A program made the position numbers and the translations under genes. A stretch of 64,000 bases of DNA from Eurosta solidaginis (taxonomy: Eukaryota; Arthropoda; Insecta; Diptera; Tephritidae). The first letter of the stretch is position 1. Each line of letters opens with the position of its first letter. Positions 43,811 through 53,599 of this stretch are shown here, one piece after another. Location of the stretch: NCBI RefSeq assembly GCF_040869045.1, contig NC_090319.1:268972897-269036896 (forward strand), in the 5' to 3' direction. The notes under the pieces were generated by a model. The model saw only the letters and a program-made list of their open reading frames with translations. It searched no databases and was not told the DNA's origin.

Positions 43811-44359
43811 TGTTTAGGCCACAAGCCTAAATATGGCGGTGCGCCCTCGTATCGCTTCACTTTTCCTTTTCGTTGTCCTTTTACCTCACATTTTCATTTA
43901 TACATATCGGTTTATACCGATAACCGTTTACCCCGCCGGATAATAGTTAAGCCTAGGATTCGGCGGTGTCCGCGAACTAAAGGCTTTTTACCTCTTTCAC
44001 TTCTTTTGCGAACGTTTAAGAAACCGTCAGCAGCCAACCCACCAAAGGTAAGTCTTTCAACAATATTAAAAATTCTAAAATTCATTTTGCACTTCCGTCT
44101 TCGGAAATATTGAATTGCCATTAAGTGGAGTAACTTTGCATTTGCATTTACTTTTATTTGAATAAACATTATTGTGTATTTTTTTTCTAACGAGTTCATT
44201 GAATTGTGATTAAGTGGATTAACTTTGCATTTGCATTTACTTTATTTGAATAAACATTATTGTGCATCCTTTATAACGTAATGGTTGTGTTTTTTTTCCT
44301 TTCTTTTCTCCCCACCATTATTGCGAGCGCACCCTATCTGTGGTCTTGCCGCCGCAACA
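43811..44359 (+). repeat. BEL 3' LTR (549 bp)
   Basis: Same ends as the 5' LTR, preceded by the purine-rich GCAAGGGGGCCGGTA (about 43796-43810), which probably includes the polypurine tract. It carries the same 88-bp internal near-duplication and two AATAAA signals. Open frames through it (e.g. 43643-44113) are incidental. Confidence 0.93.
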
Positions 44360-44530
44360 AATTGTTTTCGAAACTACTTCCGAGAGGCGACCCCGCTTAA
44401 ACAATTTTTCTCGGTTTGAAAAAACCTATTTTGTAAATTTTTGATTTTGCTCTATACTGGCCTTGAACTAAAGACACGCGGTGTGGTAGGCGGAGTACGC
44501 TACCACCACAACACGACTGCTTATAGGATT
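44360..44530 (-). repeat. SINE, 5' half with tRNA-like head (other side of the BEL insertion)
   Basis: Minus-strand reading gives the tRNA-like head (GTTGTGGTGGTAGCGTAC, about 44513-44496), then the GAGCAAAATCAAAA junction and TTAAGCGGGGTCGCCTCTCGG. Together with 31436-31577 this reconstitutes the order of one SINE. Confidence 0.75.
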
Positions 44531-45179
44531 TCGGGAATGGAGCGCAGGGTCTTCTGAACTTCTTTACATATTCATGATTTAAATCAGCATAGTACGGTTA
44601 TCACATGTATTCCCTAAAGGGCTCGGAGTTTGTCCGAAACGTAGGCTAACCAATCTCTCCAATGTATTTGAAATTGATGTCGATGCCATTTATGATACGG
44701 AGGATGTCGGATATATGTATATCATTAGCGTTCTGCAAAACTACTAGTAACTGACTATCACATCTTATTCAAACGGGCACATGCAAACCGGGTGTGTCTC
44801 TTAATAAAACTGAATACCTTTCTGAACAGTTTTTGAGGTTTGTCTAGGCAAATTTCTCTTTTACAATTGTAGCTTTAATTGGAAGTGCGTAACCCAGTGG
44901 AAGTTTGTAGGTGCGGCTCAATGTCTTGGGCAATCCCAGCTATTTAGGTATGAAAAACCTAACAAGAGTCGATTAATCCCCACGTAGAACTATATCACAG
45001 TAATTTGTTCGATTTGCTCATGCTAAAAAGAGATATCGAAGAGGGTAATGGATAGAGCGCTAGGTTATAACAGAAAACTTGTATGTCAAAGAAGTACCAA
45101 TTCTGGAACATTGCTGGACCCACCGAACAGATTACTTATGGCCCTTTCGGTTAATTGTAAGATGTTCTGCATCTAGATA
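44531..45179. other. Spacer without recognisable gene
   Basis: Nothing recognised. Confidence 0.4.
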
Positions 45180-45600
45180 TTTCACTTTGAGAATACTGAA
45201 AATGTCCCGAATCTATTCCGAAATTATTCTGAAGTGATTGTACAAAAATACATTTCGTGATCAATCCAGGCTCAGTTTGGAAGCTTTAGGAGATAGTCTC
45301 CGGGATTACTCTCAACCAATTTGAAGATAACTACGGGAATATTTCGGGATAAATTTGGGAAAACATCGGGACGGTGGACAGTATCACTTCAGGAAAATTG
45401 CATGACCATTGATCACTGCGAACCAATTTGGAATTGCTTTCGGCACTAAGATTTAAACAATTTACCACCCGTAAAAGTTAGCTGGTAGATCCCAAAGCTG
45501 TCCTGAAGTAACGCCGAGATGTCGAAGTAATCACGTAAGTTAAATGTAAATGGCCCCGAAGTGATCCCAAACCGGACCCGAAAATTTTCCCAAACAGATA
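45180..45600. repeat. Dispersed repeat with TTCGGGAT phrases (relative at 51520-51720)
   Basis: TACAAAAATACATTTCGTGA followed by TCAATCC, CAGTTTGGAAGCTTTA and GGGATTAC recurs at 51594-51665 with substitutions. Both contain repeated (A/T)TTCGGGA-type phrases. A short third relative lies at about 54255-54310. Type unknown, non-coding. Confidence 0.55.
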
Positions 45601-45747
45601 AAGTTATTAGCAGTGTGGGAAATGGTACAAAGGGTGTTGATACGACGCCAAACTTTTTGAAAGAATGGCTATTTCCAAGGTGAATCTATGCAAGGGAAGA
45701 GCAAATTGAATTCAACTCTCTTCGCCTTATAGCAGGGGCCTCATTAA

Positions 45748-46383
45748 CAAGGCGAATTCAGTACCACGTGGTGTTATCCCATCAGCGGATTCCTTTTTCT
45801 TAATAATGTCTAAGCATCGCCTTGGCATAGCAAGATGTCAATCAATCGAAAATAATAAAAATTTTCTTTTGATTTTACATTTTTTTTGCGCGGCGAATCG
45901 GGTTGAGTTCGCTTTGCTCTAAGGCGAATTTATACCAGGTGGTGGCAAAGCGAATTCAACCAATTTGCCGTGCAGAATAATGCCAAATCAAAATAAAATG
46001 TTCATTGCAAGGCGAATCCATATAAGGTGGTGGCAAAGCGAATTCAATCAATTTGCCGTGCAGAAGGATGTCAAGTCAAAATAAAATTTTCATTGATTTC
46101 GATTAACTGACATATTGGAGTACAAGGCGTTGTATGGAAAATAATCAAGAAGCAATCAGTTTTTGGGATAACAACACCTGGTACTGAATTCGCCTTGGAA
46201 AATATCAAGAAGCAATCAGTTGATGAGATAACACCACGTGGTACTGAAAACACCTTGACTGCCATCCTGCTGCAGCAAAATTCGCTTGAAAGACCGCAAG
46301 AAAAAGCATACACATAATGACAAGGCGAATTCATACCAGTTGGTGGCAAAGCAAATGCAACCAATTCGACGTGCATGGTGATG
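45748..46383. mobile_element. Cluster of CAAGGCGAATTC-type MITEs, part 1
   Basis: One nearly complete copy is at 46008-46197 (190 bp). It starts CAAGGCGAATCCATATAAGG and ends ACACCTGGTACTGAATTCGCCTTG-like, giving inverted CAAGGCGAATTC ends. Partial copies adjoin it: 45748-45919, 45930-46007, 46198-46258 and 46320-46383. All share GGTGGTGGCAAAGCGAATTC, TTTGCCGTGCA and GATTAACTGACAT phrases. There is no coding capacity. Confidence 0.75.
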
Positions 46384-47317
46384 AACGAGTTTCTACCGTC
46401 ATGACGGCAGGATTGTTTTATGCCCGGCCGCTATATTACGTTACGGTGAACTTCACCGTCTTCTTAGTTTCCACATAATTACTTTTACATTGAAATATTT
46501 TTGACAACGTACTCTACCAATATGTAACGGCTGCTATATAGCGGCACCGCTTTTGAGGAAACCAAGCCTTACAGTTATAGATTGTTATTTTAGAGTACAT
46601 GAATCCGGCTCGATCGGATCAGCATCTTCTGGTTCTAGGCAGACTGCCACGGGGCTAGTATATCCCCTGGCATATTTTAGTAATTAATAACTTGGTAACA
46701 TTAGTAATACATCATCAACTCAGCTGTCTGGAGTTTTTGGGGATCTTCTGATCAAGTTTGTATAATACATTAGAAGGGCATATGTTTTAGTTCCGACTGT
46801 CAACGACAAATCAACAGATCAGATGTCAATATCAATGCATTTTTAGGGATGGAAACACATTTAGAAGTATTATGGTCACTTCCAAGTGGGACTGTAAAAA
46901 TTTTCACCGAACACGAAATCCATGTAAGTGCGCAAACATACTATAGTTCAAATAAATAATGAATACCGCCTCTCCCTTTTATGCCCGGCTTTTCGATGAA
47001 AGCTTCAATTTCAGTTGAAGTTGAGGTAAGTTTACTTTAGACGCATTATTGAATTTTACTTTCATTTTATTCGATGCCACACTCGCACTGGTCCTCTATA
47101 TCCCCTTTTGTATTGGCGTTAGGTGACACTGATATGCAGAAAAAAAAACAGTTTCTGTAATGGCCTTCGTAGCAAGGCATTAATTTTTCTGCTATTTTTC
47201 AAAGCGGGTAAAAATTTTACCCTCTTCGCACAGTTGAAAATACATCCCTACCATTTCAGATAGCGTACATCTTCTGTCTTTGTTTATTTACTTCACCTGG
47301 TGATTCCACCATGTTCG
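46384..47317. other. Spacer within the MITE cluster
   Basis: No gene. The GCCGCTATATTACG and GCTATATAGCGGC phrases near 46430 and 46530 form a loose inverted pair. Two GCCCGG phrases near 46420 and 46985 follow TTTTATG. Confidence 0.4.
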
Positions 47318-47699
47318 CCGTGCTGAAGAATTGCAAGTCAAAAGAAAATATTCATTGATTCCGATTAACTGACATGTTGTAGTACAAGGCGATGTATGGA
47401 AAATAATCAAGAAGTAATCAGCCATTGGGATAACAACTCCTGGTACTGAATTCGCCTTGCCTAATGGGATGATATCGGGTTGTACTGAATTCGCTTTGGC
47501 TACTTTCAGGACAAATTCAGTACAAGATGTTGTTATACCAACAGCTGATTGCTTCTTATTGATTATTTTCCATACAACGCCTTGTACTACAATATGTCAG
47601 TTCAACGAAATCTATGAACATTTTCTTTTGACTTAACATTTTTCTGCACGGCGAATTGGTTGAATTCCCTTTGCCACCACCTGGTATGGATTCGCCTTG
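47318..47699. mobile_element. Cluster of CAAGGCGAATTC-type MITEs, part 2
   Basis: A right-end fragment at 47318-47460 ends GGTACTGAATTCGCCTTG. A near-complete inverse copy lies at 47511-47699: CAAATTCAGTACAAGATG at one end, and CCACCACCTGGTATGGATTC then GCCTTG at the other. The second copy ends about 130 bp from the stop codon of the CFAP53-like gene, close to its polyadenylation signals. Confidence 0.7.
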
Positions 47700-47762
47700 A
47701 TTACTTTGATTAAATAACTGAAGCAATGCCGCATTTGATCTAAATCAATATGGATACTTAAT

Positions 47763-47777
47763 TTTATTCGGTTTATT
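47763..47777 (-). promoter_or_regulatory. Two polyadenylation signals of the CFAP53-like gene
   Basis: On the minus strand AATAAA occurs at 47777-47772 and 47768-47763, 55-70 nt beyond the stop codon at 47832. Confidence 0.55.
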
Positions 47778-47831
47778 TCGGCGAAATTTTTTTTTATAAA
47801 AAAAAGAAATATCATCTCTACCCCGCTACAC

Positions 47832-49403
47832 CTAACATGTTTCCTTTTGCATGCGTTTCATTTCCGCGCCGGGTGCTGTTTTTAACTCCCTCAAATAATT
47901 ATGTTTTACACAAGATTTCGGTAGACGACTACGTCGACCGCATGATTTTATGCAAGTATTCGTGCACTCGTTATTACCATCGCCACCAGCGCCGCTCTCA
48001 CCACCACCATAACCTGCGTTCACACTCTTGCCGATATATTCTTTCTGGGAACAAACATAAATGCGCCAATTGGGATGTAGCGGCAAATTATTTTTACGCT
48101 CTTTTATATATTCCTCCGACAAATTCATGCAAAATACGCGATCATTGGCTAATTTTTGCAATTGTAAATTATATTGCAGCTCATCCTCTTTACGCAAACG
48201 CGCATTCTCAGCCAATTGTTTATCGAGCTCATCACGCATTTTATGCCGCTCCAACCTCAAGTCCGCTGCAGTCTTCTCCGTATGCACGAATGGATTTATA
48301 AGCATTTTTTGTTCACGTTGCTCTTGCGCTTCACGCATACGCTTCTCAAATTGTTGGCACATTTGTCGTCGCAATTCGGCATAGTAAATTTTAGCCATCT
48401 CTGCTCGTCGATCCATTTCTGCTTTAAAATTTTCTTTTGTACAATAGTCGACATGGCGCAAATCGTCAATGCGTGCGTCACGCTGCGCCTGCGCTTGTTC
48501 ATCCAATTTATGCATACGTCGTGCATAATTTATATATTCAATTGTAGCATTGTAGACGGCGCGTTTACGTTGCTCCAAAGCCACGCGCTCTGCCTCGTCT
48601 TCTTTTACCAGTTTTGCCATTTGTGCGCGTTCCTCTTCTTTGGTTTTGTATGCTTCAGTTTCGCGTTTCCTCTTTCTTTCGTCTATGCTCTCGAGCAATT
48701 CCTTGCGGTAGGCGATCGCTTTTGCTGAAAGGGCTTTGAGCCTCTTTTCCCGCTCTTTTAATTCCATATCATGTACCAATTTTTCTAATTCAATTTTTTC
48801 CTGTTTTCTTAGGGCATTTTCGTCTTCTCGTCGTCGTTTATTTGTTTCTATTTGCTGTTTTAGCACTAGGTTGGTGCACCTTTTTAAGTTTCTCTTCATA
48901 GATCGCTCTTCTTCCAAATGTTCATCGAAACGTTTCGCATTGATTTCGCTTACTCTGCGCCAATATTCGTCCAATTCATTTTTGCGTTTTAAAGCGCGCT
49001 CTTTTTCGGTTATTTGTTCAAGCAGTGTATCTTTTATCTGCATTCTTTCGTTATGTTTCAGCTCTTCGCGGACCTCGTAGCAACTCTCCAATTCTCGCTG
49101 TAACTTTTTCTGTTCAACAAACTCCTGATTTTTTCGTTTGCGCTCTCCTTTGATTTGCAGCAAAATAGTTTTACGTTTGTTAATATCTTCGTCTATTCGC
49201 GTTTTCACTTTATTGGCAAACTCTTGCTGATATATCCGATCTTCGCATTCCAACATATGTTTAAGTACAACACGACGTTGTGTCAGCTCCTTCAACGAAA
49301 TTCTTTGGCCCTTCTGTACCATTTCCTTTATTTGTTTGTAGATACTTTTTCGGTCTGTTTCCAGAATGAATTGAAAGTGGTTTATCTCATCTTGTGTCAC
49401 CAT
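47832..49403 (-). CDS. Cfap53: CFAP53-like coiled-coil axonemal protein (single exon, 523 aa)
   Basis: A long intact frame with ATG at 49403-49401 and no intron. About 85% of the protein (residues about 15-455) is charged Lys/Glu/Arg-rich helix of the TPH (trichohyalin-plectin homology) type. The segment at about residues 38-115 (RRVVLKHMLECEDRIYQQEF, then KNQEFVEQKKLQRELESCYE) resembles the corresponding part of vertebrate CFAP53/CCDC11, and the length (about 514 aa in human) agrees. The C-terminus (about 455-523) is Gly/Cys-rich (GYGGGESGAGGDGNN) and looks lineage-specific. Known CFAP53 proteins are microtubule inner proteins of axonemal doublets; in flies this would mean sperm tail and perhaps chordotonal cilia. 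AATAAA signals follow downstream, and a MITE lies 130 bp from the stop. MNS1 or CFAP45, also TPH proteins, are alternatives. Confidence 0.75.
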   Translation of the reverse strand: MVTQDEINHFQFILETDRKSIYKQIKEMVQKGQRISLKELTQRRVVLKHMLECEDRIYQQEFANKVKTRIDEDINKRKTILLQIKGERKRKNQEFVEQKKLQRELESCYEVREELKHNERMQIKDTLLEQITEKERALKRKNELDEYWRRVSEINAKRFDEHLEEERSMKRNLKRCTNLVLKQQIETNKRRREDENALRKQEKIELEKLVHDMELKEREKRLKALSAKAIAYRKELLESIDERKRKRETEAYKTKEEERAQMAKLVKEDEAERVALEQRKRAVYNATIEYINYARRMHKLDEQAQAQRDARIDDLRHVDYCTKENFKAEMDRRAEMAKIYYAELRRQMCQQFEKRMREAQEQREQKMLINPFVHTEKTAADLRLERHKMRDELDKQLAENARLRKEDELQYNLQLQKLANDRVFCMNLSEEYIKERKNNLPLHPNWRIYVCSQKEYIGKSVNAGYGGGESGAGGDGNNECTNTCIKSCGRRSRLPKSCVKHNYLRELKTAPGAEMKRMQKETC

Positions 49404-49457
49404 ATTGTTTTCTAAGAAATGATAATAGCAAAAAATTGTCCCCAGAAAAAAAAAATA

Positions 49458-49467
49458 TTTAAATATA
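49458..49467 (-). promoter_or_regulatory. TATA-like element upstream of the CFAP53-like gene
   Basis: On the minus strand TATATTTAAA lies 55-64 nt upstream of the ATG. The distance is compatible with a short 5' UTR, but the sequence is AT-rich and the match could be chance. Confidence 0.25.
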
Positions 49468-49469
49468 CG

Positions 49470-49965
49470 CGAAAAGATAATAAACCGCTCGTCTACGTCA
49501 AAGTAAAAAATCGACTAACAAGATATTCCTGTTTTGACAACGCAAGAAAAGAATAACATAAAAAGTTGGAACGTTGTAAATAAAGTACAACCGACCGCGC
49601 GGATAGCTTCTTCAACCCAATTGACAACCTCACCTACTAGCAGGCAAGACAATGGCGACTCCAAGTTTCACACGAAACCTGAGGATAGCCTAGAAGATTT
49701 AACGTGATCAAGTAAAATGGCTCCCGAGATGCGCGAACTAGTACCTTAATGATACATACTAATTACCAGCACGTACCGGATCTTTATTCTGACACACTAC
49801 CGACACGACCACGTTGGGTTCTTATACAGTTATACAGCGAGAATAATGTGAGAACGCTACCGAAAGTAAGGGAGAGTCGAGACGCTATCATTGTACAGGT
49901 TTACAAGTATGATATGTATGAGAGGGAAACAATTTCTTTCCCTTTCTAACACACGGCAGTTTGAC
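49470..49965. other. Upstream flank of the CFAP53-like gene, no other gene seen
   Basis: Nothing recognised beyond possible promoter sequence. Confidence 0.4.
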
Positions 49966-49969
49966 ACTT

Positions 49970-50049
49970 CGGTCAGTGTCAAACTAGCGTGGAACCCAGT
50001 GGAACCTGCGTGGAACATGAGTTTTGACACTGAACGAAGTGTCAAAATT
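49970..50049. repeat. Two 22-bp palindromes that are also inverted copies of each other
   Basis: TTGACACTTCGGTCAGTGTCAA and TTGACACTGAACGAAGTGTC(AA) are each hairpins (8-bp stem, 6-nt loop); with flanking TT/AA the second stem is 10 bp. One is the reverse complement of the other except for one base. Between them lie GTGGAACC/GTGGAAC direct repeats. Confidence 0.75.
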
Positions 50050-50360
50050 ACCGGGGTTGCTTCGTCGAAAGCGACACAGGGAAGCAAAAAAGGGATTGGA
50101 ATATCAGATATGGGTTGCTGTGATGGTAAATTTTTTTGAACGAATTTAGTAGGAAATCTTAAGTGCACCCATATTGGTCCTTCAGAAAATTATAAAAGAG
50201 TCTTCAATTGGGGTATCTGAGGACGCGTAGTTATTTCAGTATTAAGAATACAAACACGTGAGTTAAGTTGTTCTACCCGTTCAAAAGTTCTCCGCGAAAA
50301 ACAGTTTGAAACCGAGGTCGACTGCAATAACCCGTCCAAAAAAGCGGAAAGAAAAATGAA

Positions 50361-50440
50361 TAGACGCGTTTTGTCCTGTTGTCAATAGTCCGAAGAGAAA
50401 AAGAATTCGAATTATTTGAAGCGAGGCCAAAACGCGTCTA
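50361..50440. repeat. 80-bp segment with 13-bp perfect inverted ends
   Basis: TAGACGCGTTTTG (50361-50373) and CAAAACGCGTCTA (50428-50440) are perfect inverted repeats around 54 bp. It could be a very small MITE or part of a larger repeat; no TSD was recognised. Confidence 0.6.
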
Positions 50441-50449
50441 CTAATACCT

Positions 50450-51500
50450 CCCCCAACGGTTTTGGTCGTGTTTTAGCAATCATCCCCGGTAATAAAGTAT
50501 CACAATTTGTTAATTAAAATTGTCCAAAATATATGGTTATTAAAGAGAGATGTAATTAAGTGCTCGTTTGAAAGTAAATAAGTATATTTCTTTGTAATAT
50601 AAGAAAAAAAATTTTAAGCAGTTTTCGATAGCAGCTACTAAACTTTTTTTGGTCCTAAGAAGTACAACAGTGCCAAATAGCATCCACAAAAAAACGAACA
50701 AGAACAAGCATTTTATCAGGTGAGCGTGGCTGTGTATGTGCGTGCTGCTACATATCCTACTTGTAGACCTGTACAATGGACGCTATAGGACGCCGATTTC
50801 GTCGTTGTGCCTAGTGTTGGCCGATCTCGTGATATGTGAGACGAATTGGTCTGTGATTTTGACCTCTTAGTCACATCGATTTTATCCGCGGTTATGTCTA
50901 ATTCAGAGCAAATAACACGTTCCCACTAACAGCAGATATGTACTAACATTACTGTTATTGTAATTTTACATTCGACGATTGGCAAGGGCGTTTGTATAGT
51001 CGCATCTGGATTATTTTCTGGGACATATAGAGTTATATAGTCGTAGTTTAAGAAACTTGATCATTAGTTCAAAGCATAGTAGCGAACTTTTCCTGTGACG
51101 AGAGCTTATTTTGAGTCTGTGATTGCCAGTTTTGGTAAGCGTGATTGGAAACGGGAAGCATATGCTGTCACAATCAGTCAAACACAGCTGTTCCTTCCAA
51201 GTTGTCGATGAAACTTACAGTGATATTTCAGTGGCTGCGACAAAGCCACAAGTACACGAACATTTGCCACCTCTAGTTGTGCCATCTTCAGTGTAATTTA
51301 TACTTCAGGTCGAGAAAGAGCAAAAGATGGCAATGAAGAAGACACAAAGCCAGAAACGGTTTGTCTCTAAACCAAAGTTGACTAGGGAAGGCGAAAAATC
51401 GTACTAATATACACCCCAATATATTCCCACTGCGTCAGAAGGGACAGGGATATAGCTGGCATGTCGGCTGCAGTTAAGCGCCAACTAATGATGATCATCA
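50450..51500. other. No recognisable gene
   Basis: AT-rich spacer; short frames only. Confidence 0.4.
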
Positions 51501-51519
51501 TCACTTCGAGCCGATTCGG

Positions 51520-51725
51520 TATTGTTTTCGGGACCAATGTTTGCATATTAAGAACGGCTTTAGGGGTCCCGAAGTTGTGAAGAAGCGATCATACAAAAAT
51601 AGATTTCGTGATCAATCCGTATTCAGTTTGGGAGCTTTAAATGATGGTCTGCGGGACTACCTTCAGCTTGTTTTGGAATCACTTCGGGAACATTTCAGGA
51701 TGACTCTAATGTACATGAATTAATG
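51520..51725. repeat. Dispersed repeat related to 45180-45600
   Basis: ACAAAAATAGATTTCGTGAT through CAGTTTGGGAGCTTTA and CGGGACTACCTTCAG parallels the earlier block, in the same orientation. Confidence 0.55.
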
Positions 51726-51817
51726 TTCCGTCACCAGACAACCATGAGGTACGAATAGAAAAATTCAGATTAAAAAAATCTAAAAAGCCGCCGATGTTGA
51801 TGAATTTTCAACTCCCT

Positions 51818-52090
51818 GTCAAAGTAACATCGAAAATTTAGAAGAAAAGGTTTTTGAATTAGAAATTGTTTCTAAGCAGGGTTACCCCTCGGCATTGATT
51901 TGGCAAACAGTCCGAGTGTATTTCTGTCATGAAAAGCTTCTCAATGAAATTTCATCTGCCTTGCAGATGCCGTTTAGTGGCTGCATTGAACGAGTAGGTC
52001 CCGTCCAGCCCACTTGGCATGTAGCAATTTGGGAGAAAAGCACGGCATAGAATCTCTTCGGCGCTTACCGCCCTGCATTTGTATTTATTT
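51818..52090 (+). repeat. tRNA-derived SINE copy, head missing
   Basis: The landmarks GTCAAAGTAACATCGAAAAT, AAGCAGGGTTACCCCTCGG, GGCAAACAGTCCGAGTG, GTCATGAAAAGCTTCTCA, TTGCAGATGCCGTTTAG, GTAGGTCCCGTCC and CTCTTCGGCGCTTACCG are in SINE order. The tRNA-like head is not recognisable. Confidence 0.7.
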
Positions 52091-52099
52091 TTAAAACAC

Positions 52100-53255
52100 C
52101 AAACGTGGTGTTTTGGCCGCGAATGGTCTGAGAGGTCCCTTTCCGTCCTGATGCAGCTATAAACAGTTTTAAGTGTCTTGGGGGCACATTACGTATAGCG
52201 CAACGAGTTATGTTTTCTCCTTTGGACCAAAATTCGTATGATATAAGAGCACTCATGCATTTCAGTGAGTGACAGTTAACTTGAGTTCCTTTGTCAAATT
52301 TTAGGTATTATATAGTGAAGAATGTGAAAGTCTGTGACTGCGACTCAAATTGTCACGGCGTTATACATAATCTATCCCTTAATGGCTCTTTTTTGCCTTG
52401 TTTTACAGACCACGCCTCCTCGGTCTCACGAAAACTTGGTGAGTCTTAATTAGCAAACCATTGTGTTTATCTATATGAACGTCCGCCAGTAAAAAGGCGA
52501 TTGAGCCATGTATATAATGGCCGCCCTTATCATATATACAATATATCATATCATGTATATTATTTCCAATTGCTGCTTTTATGCTTTTTTCGCTCTTATT
52601 TGGAATCCAAATCTATAAATAAAGTTTTGGTTGTAAAGATGGAGATTCGGGCTATTAGCGAGCTTTGGGCAATTTTGGTCGTAACTAGTGCTTTTATTTA
52701 GCAATATTTTATTAAAATAGTTTGTTAAAAACAAACGATTGTGAGCACACAAAGAAATCTATTTGTACTATGGCACTATTGTGAATATTAGCACTGCATT
52801 ACCGGCAGTTGCTACCATACGCCAGATGGCTGCGCAAGCTGGAACTTTTAATTGATTGATAGAACAGCTGATTTCTCTTGATATTTGATAAGATACTTTT
52901 ATATTGGTTGCGCAAGACACGCCCGGTCCGGCTCGTATAATATATACATGACGTAATGTACTATGTGAACAAACTTTTTATCTCTATGCAAATATTTTTG
53001 CATATGTGCAACCATATTCTAAGCTTCACTCTATTTGTTCAATGACAACTGTTGTCGATTTCAATGCATATTGACATTGGCGTCGTGCTCGATAACAGCC
53101 GGTTACGTAACGAAACGAAAACGAATGCCTAATTTGTAAAATGTAACATAAAATCAAAGTCAATGACAGCAGCATCTCAACGTCAAAGTCAATGATGAGA
53201 TACCGCTAACGAGGTGTAGAGTCGCCTTTGTGCAACCAATCAGTGACAATTCTAT
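52100..53255. other. No recognisable gene
   Basis: AT-rich non-coding; nothing supported. Confidence 0.4.
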
Positions 53256-53339
53256 AGGGCGAATTAATGGTGACTTATAACCATAAAGCCATAACCAGAT
53301 AAATCAGCTGATCGAACCTACCTTATGGAAAGGAATGTA

Positions 53340-53589
53340 ATCGATTAATGGTGCCATACCATAACGCTAACGCCATAGCCAATCAATTGGTTTTTGGTTT
53401 CTCGTCATATCCATAACCTAAAAATATTTGAGTTGGTGAATTTAATAACTTTTTTTAGATTTTCTTCATTGTTTTGGATACGTTATGACTAAGATACTTA
53501 TTTTTTGTGGAATATGTTTGTAATTTTTTGCGTTTTCATCATTTTTATGAAATTTTCACGATTTTTAGGTTAAGGCACCATTAATCGAT
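53340..53589. mobile_element. 250-bp MITE-like segment with 16-bp perfect inverted ends
   Basis: ATCGATTAATGGTGCC (53340-53355) and GGCACCATTAATCGAT (53574-53589) are perfect inverted repeats. A related phrase, AATTAATGGTGACTTATAAC with CCATAAAGCCATAACC, lies just outside on the left (53262-53296). The inner right end reads GTTAAGGCACC. The TSD is unclear because the ends themselves carry ATCGAT. No coding. Confidence 0.65.
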
Positions 53590-53599
53590 CACATTGAGA

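Larger units (their letters stand above)
31578..44359 (+). mobile_element. BEL-Pao LTR retrotransposon, 12.8 kb, defective
   Basis: The LTRs at 31578-32124 and 43811-44359 begin TGTTTAGGCC and end GCCGCAACA. The 5-bp duplication AATTG flanks the whole element (31573-31577 and 44360-44364), as usual for BEL-Pao. Inside, in order: a 1.9-kb leader, gag-protease, RT/RNase H, integrase with the BEL C-terminal extension, a 3.7-kb non-coding stretch containing a nested MITE, and a second zinc-knuckle/protease-like ORF next to the 3' LTR. The total length is well above the usual 5-9 kb. The pol region has frameshifts, a stop and deletions, so the copy cannot be autonomous. Confidence 0.93.

Noticed and set aside
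43643..44113. 156-codon open frame
   Set aside because: Lies mostly in the 3' LTR; part of the same frame occurs in the 5' LTR, so it is incidental.
48174..48728. 184-codon plus-strand frame and others over 47837-49415
   Set aside because: Antisense shadows of the CFAP53-like coding sequence; Phe/Leu/Ser-rich as expected from antisense of Lys/Glu codons.
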